Positions 16,257 to 25,642 of a stretch of 64,000 nt of DNA are shown here, piece by piece; position 1 is the first letter of the stretch, and each line of letters opens with the position of its first letter. Origin of the DNA: Bradyrhizobium hipponense (GTDB lineage: Bacteria > Pseudomonadota > Alphaproteobacteria > Rhizobiales > Xanthobacteraceae). The DNA lies in NCBI RefSeq assembly GCF_008123965.1, contig NZ_VSTH01000050.1:55185-119184 (forward strand). Direction: 5' to 3'. Position numbers and translations under genes: made by a program. The notes under the pieces were generated by a model, which was not told the DNA's origin, did not search any database, and saw only the letters and a list, made by a program, of their open reading frames with translations.

Positions 16257-17183
16257 GTGTCGATATCGACATCGGCATTGAAGCCCGTCCGGCGGCATCC
16301 TGCGGCCCCGCGCGCCAAGCGGATGCTTGGCCGCGTGCTGATCTATGCCGCGCTCCTGTTCTGGACTTTCATTTGCCTGTTCCCGATTTACTGGACGGTG
16401 ACAACGTCGTTCAAATCGGCAGTCGACGTCACGCAGGCCCACCTGATCCCATGGGTCGATTTCCAGCCGGACTGGAAGGGATGGCGCTCGCTCGGGCTGT
16501 CGCCAGACACGCTGTTCGGCACCTCGACCGCCCGCGCGGAATTCATGAGCCGGTTCGCCAACAGCATCATCACCTCGATCGGCGCATCCCTGCTCGCGTT
16601 GATCCTCGGTTCGCTTGCCGCCTATGGCCTCAGCCGCTTCCGCTACAAATTCGCCTGGATGCGCAACGACGACATCCTGTTCTTCTTCATGTCGCAACTG
16701 ATCTTGCCGCCGGTCGTGCTCGCCCTGCCCTTCCTCGTGCTCTACAAGGCGCTCGCGCTGCTCGACACCCGGTTCGGCCTGATCCTGCTCTATACGCTCT
16801 CGGTTCTGCCGATCGTCATCTGGATCATGCGCGACCAGTTCAACGCGATCCCGATCGAGCTCGATGAAGCCGCCTTCGTCGATGGACTGTCGACCTGGGG
16901 CGCGTTCCTGCGCATCATCCTGCCGCTTGCGGTGCCCGGGATGGTGGCCGCTTTCATCCTGTCGCTGGTGCTGTGCTGGAATGAGTATTTCTTCGCGGCC
17001 CTCCTTACCAGCACGGATGCGAAGACGCTGCCGGTGATGGTGGCGAGCCAGACTGGCTCGCAAGGCATCAACTGGTGGTCGATGGCGGCGCTGTCGACGG
17101 CGGCAATCGCCCCGCTCGTCCTGGTCGGCATCTTTCTCGAGCGCTACATTGTGAGTGGCCTGACGACGGGCGCGGGAAAGTAG
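16257..17183 (+). CDS. Sugar ABC transporter permease (MalG-type)
   Basis: A 308-residue six-span permease starting at GTG 16257 after AAGGAG. The EAA loop is ELDEAAFVDGLSTWGAFLRI followed by ILPLAVPG. N-terminal LIYAALLFWTFICLFPIYWT is the first span, and a periplasmic region of about 60 residues precedes the TMD core. It pairs with the MalF-type permease upstream. The operon seems to end here; the remaining 312 bp before the CBS gene hold only a short N-terminus-like open frame from 17279 and a strong hairpin. Confidence 0.9.
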   Translation: MSISTSALKPVRRHPAAPRAKRMLGRVLIYAALLFWTFICLFPIYWTVTTSFKSAVDVTQAHLIPWVDFQPDWKGWRSLGLSPDTLFGTSTARAEFMSRFANSIITSIGASLLALILGSLAAYGLSRFRYKFAWMRNDDILFFFMSQLILPPVVLALPFLVLYKALALLDTRFGLILLYTLSVLPIVIWIMRDQFNAIPIELDEAAFVDGLSTWGAFLRIILPLAVPGMVAAFILSLVLCWNEYFFAALLTSTDAKTLPVMVASQTGSQGINWWSMAALSTAAIAPLVLVGIFLERYIVSGLTTGAGK

Positions 17184-17357
17184 CAGGCATGTTGAAACAC
17201 TGAGAGTGATATCGATCGGATCTACGGCCTCGCCTGCCCGCCTCGCCTCGTCACGACCAAAAGGATCCGATCGGGACGATGAAGACCTGCGTGGTCGGCA
17301 CCATGAACGTCCTCGGACTGCACTTCGGACCTTCGCGCCTAATCGCTCCGCGCCGGC

Positions 17358-17390
17358 GGCGGGCGAGCGCTAAAGGAGCGCTCGCCCGTC
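17358..17390 (+). terminator. Strong GC-rich hairpin, probable terminator
   Basis: GGCGGGCGAGCGCT (17358-17371) pairs with AGCGCTCGCCCGTC (17377-17390) with a single G-T wobble around AAAGG. It is a 14-bp stem without a clear T-run (GTCTATTCGT follows). It sits between the plus-strand importer operon and the minus-strand CBS gene and may end transcription from both sides. Confidence 0.6.
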
Positions 17391-17495
17391 GTCTATTCGT
17401 CAGGAACCTCTTCGTCGGCCGACGAACTTGCGCCGATGGTTCCGATGCTTCACTTTGTCCGTCACGGCGCCGTCTGGCCGGTCATGCTCTGAGCC

Positions 17496-17933
17496 CTAGG
17501 CCGCAGCGACGCTCTGGTTGTGCTGCTGAGTCCGCCGAACAATTCCGTGTAGGGCTTTCGCGGTCCCAGCCGACCGGCGCGCCAAATCGCTGAGCGATAC
17601 GATCCCGACCAGGCGCTTGCTCCGGTTCAGGACCGGTAACCGCCGCACCTGGATATCACTCATGTTCGCGCAGACGTGGGATGTGTCCTCGTCCTCGAAG
17701 CAGTATTTTACCTCCTGGGTCATCGCGTCGCGGACCTTGCAGTCCGGCCCTTTGCCCTCTGCGATGCAGCGCACCGCGATATCGCGATCGGTGATCATGC
17801 CCACGAGCCGGTCACCTTCACCGACCGGCAACACACCACAATCGCAAGCTTTCATCAGCTTCGCCGCCTGCTGGAGCGTGTCGGTCGGACTTACGATTTT
17901 TGCATCGCGTGTCATCACCTCGCTGATCTTCAT
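17496..17933 (-). CDS. CBS-domain-pair protein
   Basis: About 145 residues from ATG 17933 (MKISEVMTRDAKIVSPTDTL), preceded by AGGAGGTGACA. It contains two CBS motifs: residues ~1-60 (AAKLMKACDCGVLPVGEGDR, then LVGMITDRDIAVR) and ~70-130 (VRDAMTQEVKYCFEDEDTSH, then RRLPVLNRSKRLVGIVSLSD). It is a stand-alone Bateman module that binds adenine nucleotides and modulates a partner; it is cytoplasmic. Very similar short CBS proteins are frequent in Rhizobiales, often in stress or anaerobic regulons. The gene has its own promoter region, and the 450 bp upstream to the SDR remnant show no gene. Confidence 0.85.
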   Translation of the reverse strand: MKISEVMTRDAKIVSPTDTLQQAAKLMKACDCGVLPVGEGDRLVGMITDRDIAVRCIAEGKGPDCKVRDAMTQEVKYCFEDEDTSHVCANMSDIQVRRLPVLNRSKRLVGIVSLSDLARRSAGTAKALHGIVRRTQQHNQSVAAA

Positions 17934-18388
17934 TGTCACCTCCTATGTCGATCACCAGTGTCGAGTCCCGCCAATGCCGGCTTCTTCAACACCACCTCAA
18001 CAGATGCAATTGCTGCGCGTTCCAAGACGGATTGCCAGATTGAGCGGCCTGCGACTGGAGGAACCCGGAGGCAAAGACTCTTCTCCGTATCGACACCAAT
18101 GATGGCAGGTGGTTTTCGCCGCCAAGCGGAAGATCATCTGCAGTCGATTGCAGACCCTGCGCGATGCGCTCCCAGCCCTCACTCATCGGGTTCGATGGGT
18201 GTTTTATCGAACGTCCCCGTTGGGTTGCCAGAGCCACAGAGCTTGTGTGGTTCCGTAGGATTTCAAGGGCGGGACGTTGAACGGAGCTCCGGCATCTTGC
18301 GTGCAGCAGGCCCCCCGACGGAATGGAACATCAGCTGCTTCAACTCGTTCAACGCCCGGCAACGAGGCAAAAGCCAGGGCAGAGAATC

Positions 18389-18796
18389 ATGACAGGTCGA
18401 CTGGAAGGCAAGATGGCAATCGTGACTGGCGCGGTCATGGGCATCGGTGAGGCCATCGCGCATAAATTCGCAAGGGAAGGCGCGAAGGTCGTTGTTGCCG
18501 GGTTGTCCACTGATCCCGTGGAGGATGTCGTCCGGGTGATTCGAGCACATGGCGGCACCGCCGAAGCGTTTCTCGGCGACCTCGCCGACGAAGTTGACGC
18601 ACAAGCCTGCGTCGCTCTGGCGCTTGACGCATTCGGCGGATTGGACGTCCTCATCAACAATGCCGGTGTATTTCCTTCGAAAGCCCGCGCGAACCTCGTC
18701 GATGATCAGCGCGGCGGCCTTGTCGTCACAGATGCGCACTCACGCGGTAGCGATGGAATTGTCCTGCCCGCCGTCCTGCGTGACGCAGCTGCCTGA
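18389..18796 (+). pseudogene. Truncated short-chain dehydrogenase/reductase
   Basis: From ATG 18389 the frame reads a normal SDR N-terminal half: MTGRLEGKMAIVTGAVMGIG (the GxxxGIG cofactor site at residues ~14-20), a DLADE acidic site, and DVLINNAGVF (the NNAG motif). After about residue 97 homology stops and unrelated sequence follows, so the catalytic YxxxK half is missing. Just after the break the reverse strand reads AALIIDEVRAGFR, the PLP-region motif of class III aminotransferases, which suggests that another gene fragment was joined here. The protein cannot be an active dehydrogenase. Confidence 0.75.
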
Positions 18797-18883
18797 TCAT
18801 TTGGGCGAAGATCTCCGCGGTGTGAGCGACGATAACTTCGGACGCGCTCGGCTTGACGAGAAGCTCCCCATAGCGCCTCCGGG

Positions 18884-19783
18884 CTAGGCAAGCCGAGCCT
18901 CCTTCAGGCTCTGCTTCAGATGGGCAATACCCTTCTTGGCATAGGTCAGCGGGTGTGCCTTCTGCGGGTCCTGCTCCGCCTCGACCACAATCCAGCCGGA
19001 ATAGCCCGGAAGCCCGCGGAAGACATCCGGATAATCGACCATGCCGTCGCCGGGCACGGTGTAGACACCGAGCTCGCTGCCCTGCCCCAACACCGCGTCG
19101 AGGAAGCTCCAATCCTCGCGGCGCGCCTGCTCCATCACCGCCTGACGCACGTCCTTGGCGTGGAAATGGCTGATGCGGGCGCGATAGCGTCGGGCCAGCG
19201 CAGCCGGGTCGGCGCCGCCCCACGTGGCGTGGCCGGTGTCGAGCAGGAGATGAGCAGCCTCGCCGGTCGCCGCCATGAAGGCGTCGATATCGGCCGCGCT
19301 TTCCACGATGGTGCCGATGTGATGATGGTAGACCAGACGGACGCCCTCAGCGAGCGTACGCTCCGCGACCTCTGTGATACGGCGGCCGAACTCCGCCCAG
19401 TCGCCCGCCTTCATGAACGGCCGCTGCGATAGCGGCTTGCTGCGATCGCCATGGATCGCATTCGAGGTCTCGGCGAAGACCAGCACGGTCGATCCCATCG
19501 CCTTCAGCAGATCGAGATGCGGGCGCAGATGCCACATCTCCTCACGGGCATCGCGCTTCAGAAGCTCCGCAGAATACCAGCCGGAGATGCAGGCCATACC
19601 GAAGGGCGCGAGCGCAGCCTTCAGGGCCTGCGGCTCGCGCGGAAATTTGTGGCCCAGCTCCATGCCCTCGAAGCCCGCCTCGCGCGCCTCGGTCAAGCAG
19701 GTCTCGAGCGGCGTCTCGCCGCCAATCTCCTGCAAATCGTCGTTCGACCAGCCGATGGGGTTCGCTCCGATACGGATAGGCAT
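18884..19783 (-). CDS. iolE: Myo-inosose-2 dehydratase
   Basis: A 299-residue TIM-barrel enzyme that dehydrates 2-keto-myo-inositol in inositol breakdown. Landmarks are GANPIGWSNDDLQEIGGETP at the N-terminus, YHHHIGTIVES, LLLDTGHATWGG, HFHAKDVR and VVEAEQDPQKAHPL, which supply the Glu/Asp/His metal-binding set. Length is right for IolE. It starts 15 bp after the iolD stop in the same direction, and iolG lies on the opposite strand beyond. It acts in the cytoplasm, between the IolG and IolD steps. Confidence 0.95.
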   Translation of the reverse strand: MPIRIGANPIGWSNDDLQEIGGETPLETCLTEAREAGFEGMELGHKFPREPQALKAALAPFGMACISGWYSAELLKRDAREEMWHLRPHLDLLKAMGSTVLVFAETSNAIHGDRSKPLSQRPFMKAGDWAEFGRRITEVAERTLAEGVRLVYHHHIGTIVESAADIDAFMAATGEAAHLLLDTGHATWGGADPAALARRYRARISHFHAKDVRQAVMEQARREDWSFLDAVLGQGSELGVYTVPGDGMVDYPDVFRGLPGYSGWIVVEAEQDPQKAHPLTYAKKGIAHLKQSLKEARLA

Positions 19784-19798
19784 GTCGTCCTCGCTCGA

Positions 19799-21643
19799 TC
19801 AGTAATTTCGGCGCCCGAGCGCCTCGACATAACTGCGCCTTGCGGCCTCGACCTCGGCGCGCCCCGAGACCTCCGGCACCGCCACATCCCACCAATGGCC
19901 GCCGGCATCGGTCGAGCGCAGCGGGTCGGTGTCGATCACGACGACGCTCGTCCGATCGTGGCGTCGCGCCTCGTCGAACGCCGCTTCCAGGTCAGTGATG
20001 CTCGCAACCTTGTGCGCGATCGCCCCCATCGCGGCAGCGTGCGCTACGAAGTCGATCTCGGGCAGCATCTCGTGACGGGCGTCGCGCAGGAGGTTGTTGA
20101 AGGAGGCGCCGCCGGTTGCGTTCTGGAGCCGATTTATGCAGGCGAAGCCGCGATTGTCGAGCACAACGATGATCAGCTTGGCACCAAGCATCACCGACGT
20201 TGCGATCTCGGAATTCATCATCAAATAGGAACCGTCGCCGACCATCACGACGACTTCGCGCGCCGGATCGGCGAGCTTGACGCCCAGCCCGCCGGCGATC
20301 TCGTAGCCCATGCACGAATAGCCGTATTCCATGTGGTAGCCGCCGGGCGCGCCCGGCTGCCAGAGCTTGTGCAGCTCGCCGGGCAAGCCGCCGGCTGCGC
20401 AAAGCACGACATCGCTCGGCAGGCTGCGGCGTTGAACGGCCCCGATGACCTGAGCATCGCTCGGCAAGATTTCGCTGCCAGCCGCGGTGTAGCGCGCAGC
20501 CGTTTCCAGCCAGGCCGTGCGGCCGGTCCTTGCCTGCTGGGTCCAGATGGCAGGTGCCGCCCAGCCCTGAAGTGAGGCGCCGAGTTCTGCCAGAACGACC
20601 TTGGCATCGCCCACGAGCGGCTGCGCACGGTGCTTGCCGGCATCAAAGGTCTGCGTATTGAGGCCGACGATCCGACAAGCGGGATCGGCGAAGAGCGAGC
20701 GTGAGCCTGTGGTGAAATCTTGCAGCCGGGTGCCTATCGCGAGCAGCAGATCGGCGTGCCGCGCCGCGTCGTTGGCCGCGCCAGTTCCGGTGACGCCGAT
20801 CGCGCCGAGATTCAGCGGATGGTCGTGAGGCAGCGCGCTCTTGCCGGCTTGCGTTTCTGCCACCGGCAGGCCGTGCGCCGTGCAAAAGACTGCGAGATCA
20901 CCTTCCGCCTCGCTATAGAGGACGCCACCGCCGGCGACGACGAGCGGGCGTTTGGCCGCCTTGAGCAGCGCCACGGCCTGAGCCAACTGCGTTTCGTCGG
21001 CCCGCGCGCGGCGCGGCTGCCAGACGCGCTCGGCGAAGAACCAGTCGGGATATTCGAAGGCTTCCGTTTGCACATCCTGGCAGAGCGCGAGCGTCACGGG
21101 TCCGCATTCGGCCGCATCCGTCAGAACCTGCATCGCGCGCTCGAAGGCTGGCACGATCTGCTCGGGCCGGGTGATGCGGTCGAAATAGCGCGAGACAGGC
21201 CGGAAGCAGTCATTGGCGGAGACAGTACCGTCCCCGAAATCCTCGATCTGCTGCAGCACCGGATCCGGGCGGCGCCCGGCGAAAACATCGCCCGGCAACA
21301 GCAGTACCGGCAGGCGGTTGACGTGAGCGACTGCAGCGGCCGTCACCATATTGGTCGCACCGGGGCCGATCGAGCTCGTCACCGCCATCATGCGCCGGCG
21401 GCGCGAGGCCTTGGCGAAGGCGATCGCGGCATGTGCCATCGCCTGTTCGTTATGCGCGCGCAGGGTTGGCAGACGATCGCGCGCGGCATACAGCGCCTCG
21501 CCGAGACCCGCTACATTGCCGTGCCCGAAGATCGCCCACACACCGGCGAAGAGCGGCTGGACCTGCCCGTCGATCACCGTCCTCTGCGCGGCCATCGCGG
21601 CGACGAGCGCCTGCGCCATGGTGAGCCTGATCATCGCCATCAC
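19799..21643 (-). CDS. iolD: 3D-(3,5/4)-trihydroxycyclohexane-1,2-dione hydrolase
   Basis: A 614-residue thiamine-diphosphate enzyme that opens the inositol-derived ring. The N-terminal TPP-binding domain starts RLTMAQALVAAMAAQRTVID; the C-terminal ThDP domain carries VVMVGDGSYLMMNSEIATSV and IIVVLDNRGFACINRLQ, the GDG...N cofactor motif. The tail VEVSGRAEVEAARRSYVEAL is usual for IolD. It begins 11 bp after what looks like a broken iolC end and is followed by iolE, matching the rhizobial order iolC-iolD-iolE. It appears intact. Confidence 0.95.
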   Translation of the reverse strand: MMAMIRLTMAQALVAAMAAQRTVIDGQVQPLFAGVWAIFGHGNVAGLGEALYAARDRLPTLRAHNEQAMAHAAIAFAKASRRRRMMAVTSSIGPGATNMVTAAAVAHVNRLPVLLLPGDVFAGRRPDPVLQQIEDFGDGTVSANDCFRPVSRYFDRITRPEQIVPAFERAMQVLTDAAECGPVTLALCQDVQTEAFEYPDWFFAERVWQPRRARADETQLAQAVALLKAAKRPLVVAGGGVLYSEAEGDLAVFCTAHGLPVAETQAGKSALPHDHPLNLGAIGVTGTGAANDAARHADLLLAIGTRLQDFTTGSRSLFADPACRIVGLNTQTFDAGKHRAQPLVGDAKVVLAELGASLQGWAAPAIWTQQARTGRTAWLETAARYTAAGSEILPSDAQVIGAVQRRSLPSDVVLCAAGGLPGELHKLWQPGAPGGYHMEYGYSCMGYEIAGGLGVKLADPAREVVVMVGDGSYLMMNSEIATSVMLGAKLIIVVLDNRGFACINRLQNATGGASFNNLLRDARHEMLPEIDFVAHAAAMGAIAHKVASITDLEAAFDEARRHDRTSVVVIDTDPLRSTDAGGHWWDVAVPEVSGRAEVEAARRSYVEALGRRNY

Positions 21644-21653
21644 TCGCTCCCAC

Positions 21654-21890
21654 TCAGCCGCGCGGCCCGGCTTGGATCAGTCGGCCGAAATATTCCATCA
21701 TCGCGCTGACCGCGCCTTCGTCTTCGAGGCGGCCTACGTCGAGCTTCCACCAATTGGATTTCACGACATCGGCCAACTGCCATAGCCGCTTCGGCAACGA
21801 GCGCGCGCTCGCGCAACTCTGTCGCGAATGCGTCGTAGTCCGATCTGACACGGTCCTGTGACGCGGCGGGGGACATCGAGAAGAGCACGC
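21654..21890 (-). pseudogene. Probable 3' remnant of iolC
   Basis: The minus strand shows a coding-like tail, VVKSNWWKLDVGRLEDEGAV followed by SAMMEYFGRLIQAGPRG, ending in TGA at 21654. In a neighbouring frame just before it is SDYDAFATELRERALVAEA. The shape resembles the end of IolC/DUF2090 proteins (a WWKL segment, and a D-x-x-AV-x-x-M-x-x-x-F-x-R-L ending). Its position just upstream of iolD is where iolC belongs. No kinase core is present, and the frame is shifted. This is a tentative call. Confidence 0.35.
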
Positions 21891-21958
21891 TCCGACCTTG
21901 ACTTGGCGGCGCAGAGAATGGAATGCTTATTCCAATAGTCAAGCAAGACAAAGAAAAT

Positions 21959-22234
21959 ATGCCATCTAGGGAGTGCCTCGAACTGGCTAAAGCGAGCGCC
22001 TACAGTCACGATCCCGATGGCGCGACCGCCGTCATCACCGGCGGCACGCAGCGCGTCGGCGAAGCCATTGGCCGTGAATTCGCCGAGATCGGCCTGCTGG
22101 CGCGAAGTCGCCAAGGCAGTCGCCTGCCTCGCCTGCGACGAATCCGGTTGATGACCGGCGCACACTTCGATTTCGACCAGAACATCTGCGGTGCCCATCA
22201 CCGATATGCACCGGGACGTCTTAGACGGACATGA
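21959..22234 (+). pseudogene. Internally deleted and frameshifted short-chain dehydrogenase
   Basis: The N-terminal SDR start ATAVITGGTQRVGEAIGREF is followed, with no catalytic core, by the C-terminal end of the same family. REVAKAVACLACDESG is read in the +1 frame, then LMTGAHFDFDQNICGA in the original frame. In intact SDRs these parts are ~180 residues apart, so the middle was deleted and a frameshift left. It lies between the iolC remnant and iolG. It is a different remnant from the one at 18389, which keeps only the N-terminal half. Confidence 0.65.
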
Positions 22235-23235
22235 TGATGACAATGCGGTTTGGACTTCTTGGCGCCGGCAGGATCGGGCGCATTCACGGTCTCAATGTCG
22301 CGGCGCGCGGCGATGCACGGCTCGTCGCGGTGGCCGACGCCTCGAGCGAGGCCGCGTCCTCGCTGGCGCAGGCTGCAGGCGCGAAAGTGGCCGATGCGGA
22401 TGCGATCATGAGCGATTCCGGCATCGACGCCATCCTGATCTGCACGCCGACCGACACGCATGCCGACCTGATCGAAGCCGCCGTCTCGGCCGGCAAGGCG
22501 GTGTTCTGCGAGAAGCCAGTCGATCTCGATTCGAGCCGCATTCGCCGCTGCCTGGCTACGGTGGAGAAAACGGGCAAGCCTCTGATGATCGGCTTCAACC
22601 GCCGCTTCGATCCGAACTTCGCGGCGCTGGAGAAGCGGCTGCGCAGCGGCCAGGCCGGCGAGATCGAGATCGTCAGCGTCATCTCGCGCGATCCCGGACC
22701 ACCGCCGGTCGACTATGTGAAACGCTCGGGCGGTCTCTTCCGCGACATGATGATCCATGATTTCGACATGGCGCGCTTCCTGCTGGCCGAGGAGCCGGTC
22801 GAGGTCTTTGCGCTCGGCTCGGCGCTGGTGGATAAGGCCATCGGCGACGCCGGCGATGTCGATACCGCCGCCGTGCTGATGAAGACGGCGAGCGGGCGCA
22901 TCGCACAGATTTCGAATTCGCGCCGTGCCACTTACGGCTACGACCAGCGCATCGAGGTGCATGGCTCGAAGGGAATGCTGAGGGCCGGCAATATCCACGA
23001 GACGACCGTCGAGATCGCTACCAGCCAGGGCTTCCGTGCCGATCCGGTGCAGAACTTCTTCCTCGAACGCTATGCCGCCGCTTATCGCGCCGAACTCGCT
23101 GCCTTCATCGATGCGTGTGCTGGCAAGGCTGCGCCCTCTCCGACCGGTCTCGACGGCCTGCGCGCCCAGATGCTCGCCGACGCGGCCACCGAATCGGCCC
23201 GCACTGGCGGCCCTGTCGCCATCAAGGCCGCCTGA
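22231..23235 (+). CDS. iolG: Inositol 2-dehydrogenase (Gfo/Idh/MocA family)
   Basis: A 334-residue NAD-dependent enzyme of the Gfo/Idh/MocA family. The Rossmann motif GAGRIGRIHG is at 11-20, the catalytic EKP at 94-96, and Asp172/His176 lie in RDMMIHDFDM. It oxidises myo-inositol to 2-keto-myo-inositol, the first step leading to IolE and IolD. Several in-frame ATGs (22231, 22234, 22237, 22243) leave the start open within four residues. It is on the plus strand, opposite to iolD and iolE, with pseudogene debris between. Substrate choice is inferred from the sequence pattern and the iol neighbours. Confidence 0.85.
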   Translation: MMMTMRFGLLGAGRIGRIHGLNVAARGDARLVAVADASSEAASSLAQAAGAKVADADAIMSDSGIDAILICTPTDTHADLIEAAVSAGKAVFCEKPVDLDSSRIRRCLATVEKTGKPLMIGFNRRFDPNFAALEKRLRSGQAGEIEIVSVISRDPGPPPVDYVKRSGGLFRDMMIHDFDMARFLLAEEPVEVFALGSALVDKAIGDAGDVDTAAVLMKTASGRIAQISNSRRATYGYDQRIEVHGSKGMLRAGNIHETTVEIATSQGFRADPVQNFFLERYAAAYRAELAAFIDACAGKAAPSPTGLDGLRAQMLADAATESARTGGPVAIKAA

Positions 23236-23237
23236 CG

Positions 23238-23348
23238 ATGACTCCGGCCGAACTCCTGCTGCGCCGCTACGCGGCAAAGGGCATCCGCGGGCTTCCGGTG
23301 GCAGAGAGCCTGAATGTGCTCCCGCCTGCAAAACAACGGAGCCAATGA
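23238..23348 (+). pseudogene. Short truncated ORF coupled to iolG
   Basis: A 36-codon frame starting at ATG two bases after the iolG stop: MTPAELLLRRYAAKGIRGLP followed by VAESLNVLPPAKQRSQ. The tight spacing suggests the beginning of a gene once co-translated with iolG and now cut short. No family is recognised. From its end to the IS element (23349-23655) nothing else is seen. Confidence 0.35.
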
Positions 23349-23655
23349 ACCGGCCGTTTAGCGTCGAACCTCGGGAATTGCTGGACCGCGCACGACAGGC
23401 GATCGAGCATTCCGTCGCGCTACGAGAACAAACGCGTGCTCAGTCTGCGGGCGCTCAGCGACGCGCGTTCCATGACGCGAATGAGTGCGCTCGTTGACAC
23501 TTCAGTATGGTTTTCACAAGCGGCGCTCGGGTTTGCTGCTTTGGCACGGCGAGCTCCAGCTCCGGCTCCACCAATTGGACAAGAGGATAAATGGAGTTTC
23601 TGCCTGAGGGCGACCGGGTGCCGGGAAGTAGCGGCGAGCCATTTAGTGAGATCAA

Positions 23656-23677
23656 CTAGCCCAACTTTCTCAACTCG
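23656..23677. repeat. Left terminal inverted repeat of the IS element
   Basis: The 22-bp sequence starting CTAGCCCAACTTTC is perfectly complementary in inverse order to 25643-25664. Pairing stops on both sides of the 22 bp. Confidence 0.9.
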
Positions 23678-23723
23678 AGGAAAAAGTCGAATAAAATCAA
23701 TAGGCATCTATCGAAAGTCTCCA

Positions 23724-25507
23724 CTACAGAGCTGGGCCTGGTGGGCGATCGGACCTCTGTGAGGAACTGATGCGCGGCGGTGGCTGCGGCGGCAGATCGA
23801 GCTTGAGTTGCTTGAGCAGCAGCTTCTGGTCGGCGTTGAGCTCAGTATAGCGGCTGAGGATCAGCGTGCGTCCGTCGGTTGTCGGGAAGTGCACGTCGAG
23901 CATCTGCACCGCGGCCATCTTGTCGAGCGCCGCCCTTGATGTGAGGCCCGGGGCCAGCGGCTTCAGTCGCGCCCGCAACGTGACGTGCAGGCAATAGGCG
24001 AGGAAGGCGACGAAGATATGCGCCTCGACCCGATGCTCGACCTGATGATAGATCGGCCGCAACTGGAGATCGTCTTTCAGGTTTTTGAATGCAGCCTCGA
24101 CTTCGGTCAGTTGAATGTAGAATTGCCAGAGATCGGCGGGATCGCGATCTCCGAGATTGGTGCGCAGCAAATAGCGCCCTTCATGTCGGCGCACCTGGCG
24201 CAACTTCTCGCGGTTGAGCGTGAAGCTGAACGCAGTCCCGCTGGGGGCGATATCGATGTCGATCAGCCGCCACGCCGCGCGAGCCTTGGAACGCGCGGCG
24301 CCGAGCTTCATCAGGAACTCCTTGCGCGTGAGCTTCATGTTTGCGATTTGCTTCAATCGTGACCAAAGCCATTTGAGCTTGCGCCGGCGCATGGCGCGTT
24401 CCTTGTGGATGCGGGCGCGGCTTTGCGCCAAGACGTAGGTCTCCTGGTCCTGCGGCAGCAGCTTGACGTCGATACCTTCGCGCACTGCCTGCCAAGGCTT
24501 GTCGAGCAGCGCCGCCTCTAGTTTCGACAGCCGTCCCTTCGGCGTTCCGACCAGATAGGAGACCGGCGGATCGGCCTGCCGCATCTCCGCCAGCACCGCA
24601 TCGGTGGGAATGCCGCGATCCATCACCCAGATCCGCTGGGCCTTGCCGTACTGAGTCTCGATTCTGTGCAAAAATTCCCGCAAGGTCGTGCTGTCCGCCG
24701 TGTTACCCGGCAGCACCTCATAGGCGAGCGGGAAGCCGTCCGGCGTGACGATCAGCGCGATCACCACCTGCACGCAGTCGCTGCGTTTGTCACGGCTGTA
24801 GCCGAACCGGCGCTTGTCGTTGTCGTCGTCCGGGGGCGCGGATTCGAAATAGGTGCTGGTCAGGTCGTAGAGCAACACCTCGAACTTGGCGCCGAACAAA
24901 TCCGCCCAGCGTTGACGCAAGTGGGAAAACAACGCTTGTTTGTGCGGCAAGAGCTTGTCGAGGCAGCGGTAGAGGGCATTCTTTTCCGCCAGCATGAAAT
25001 CCGCGCCCAGCAAGTCCGCCATCGCGCTCTGTTCAAACCATTGCCGGTGCAGACGCCACTCGCTACCGGGATCGATCAGCCGATAGCACACCAGCGTCTG
25101 CAGGATGTCGCACCAGCTCGTTCCCTCGCGCGAGGGCCGCAGCCGGGCCGCCCAGAACTGGTCAAGCCCAAGCTGTTCATAGAGTTCACACGAAAGCCAG
25201 CACGCGCCCCACTGCCGCGGCCGATGCAACTCCATCGCATCGAGCCGCACCTGTACGCCGTACCCCTCGGCCTGTCTGGGAAGCTCACTTCGGCAGAAAA
25301 AAGCGACAGCTGGGTGTGGCGTTGCACATCCTCGTCAAACGCTTCGATCGCGCGGCTCCAATCGTCATGTTGGCCGTCGCCGATCTCACCCAAATACAGC
25401 ACCTGCCGCTGCACCACCTTGCCACTGGCACAGCGCCGGTTCTCGACGATGTTCCAGTAGCGGTGCTCCTTGCCGTCCTTGAAGCGCCGATTCGATCGCA
25501 AAAACAT
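23724..25507 (-). pseudogene. IS1634-family transposase, frameshifted
   Basis: Two overlapping frames make one transposase of about 590 residues. The 5' part (from ATG 25507, MFLRSNRRFKDGKEHRYWNI) carries the typical N-terminus to about PDRP near base 25265. The rest (VRLDAMELHRPRQWGACWLS onward, to 23724) holds the DDE core, with LLYDLTSTYFESAPPDDDND, IWVMDRGIPTD and QLTEVEAAFKNLKDDL (the YREK-like Glu region). The break lies near 25250-25270, in a run of GTACGCCGTACCCC. Family members usually have a single ORF, so this is probably inactivating, though programmed shifting cannot be excluded. Confidence 0.85.
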
Positions 25508-25642
25508 GGCCCGACAAAGCTACGCCGATCGCAACAGGCCAAAAAGATACTTGGTCTACACTACAAGCGATTCCTGAGACCCACAGATTGATCCGACTCG
25601 CCTTTTTGGCTCAAAATTCCTGAAAATTGTCATTCCAGCACG

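Noticed and set aside
17279..17340. Possible start of a gene after the sugar importer (MKTCVVGTMNVLGLHFGPSR)
   Set aside because: It has an ATG and a protein-like beginning but turns into Arg-rich sequence at the terminator hairpin, with no family match. Perhaps a truncated gene start, too short to call.
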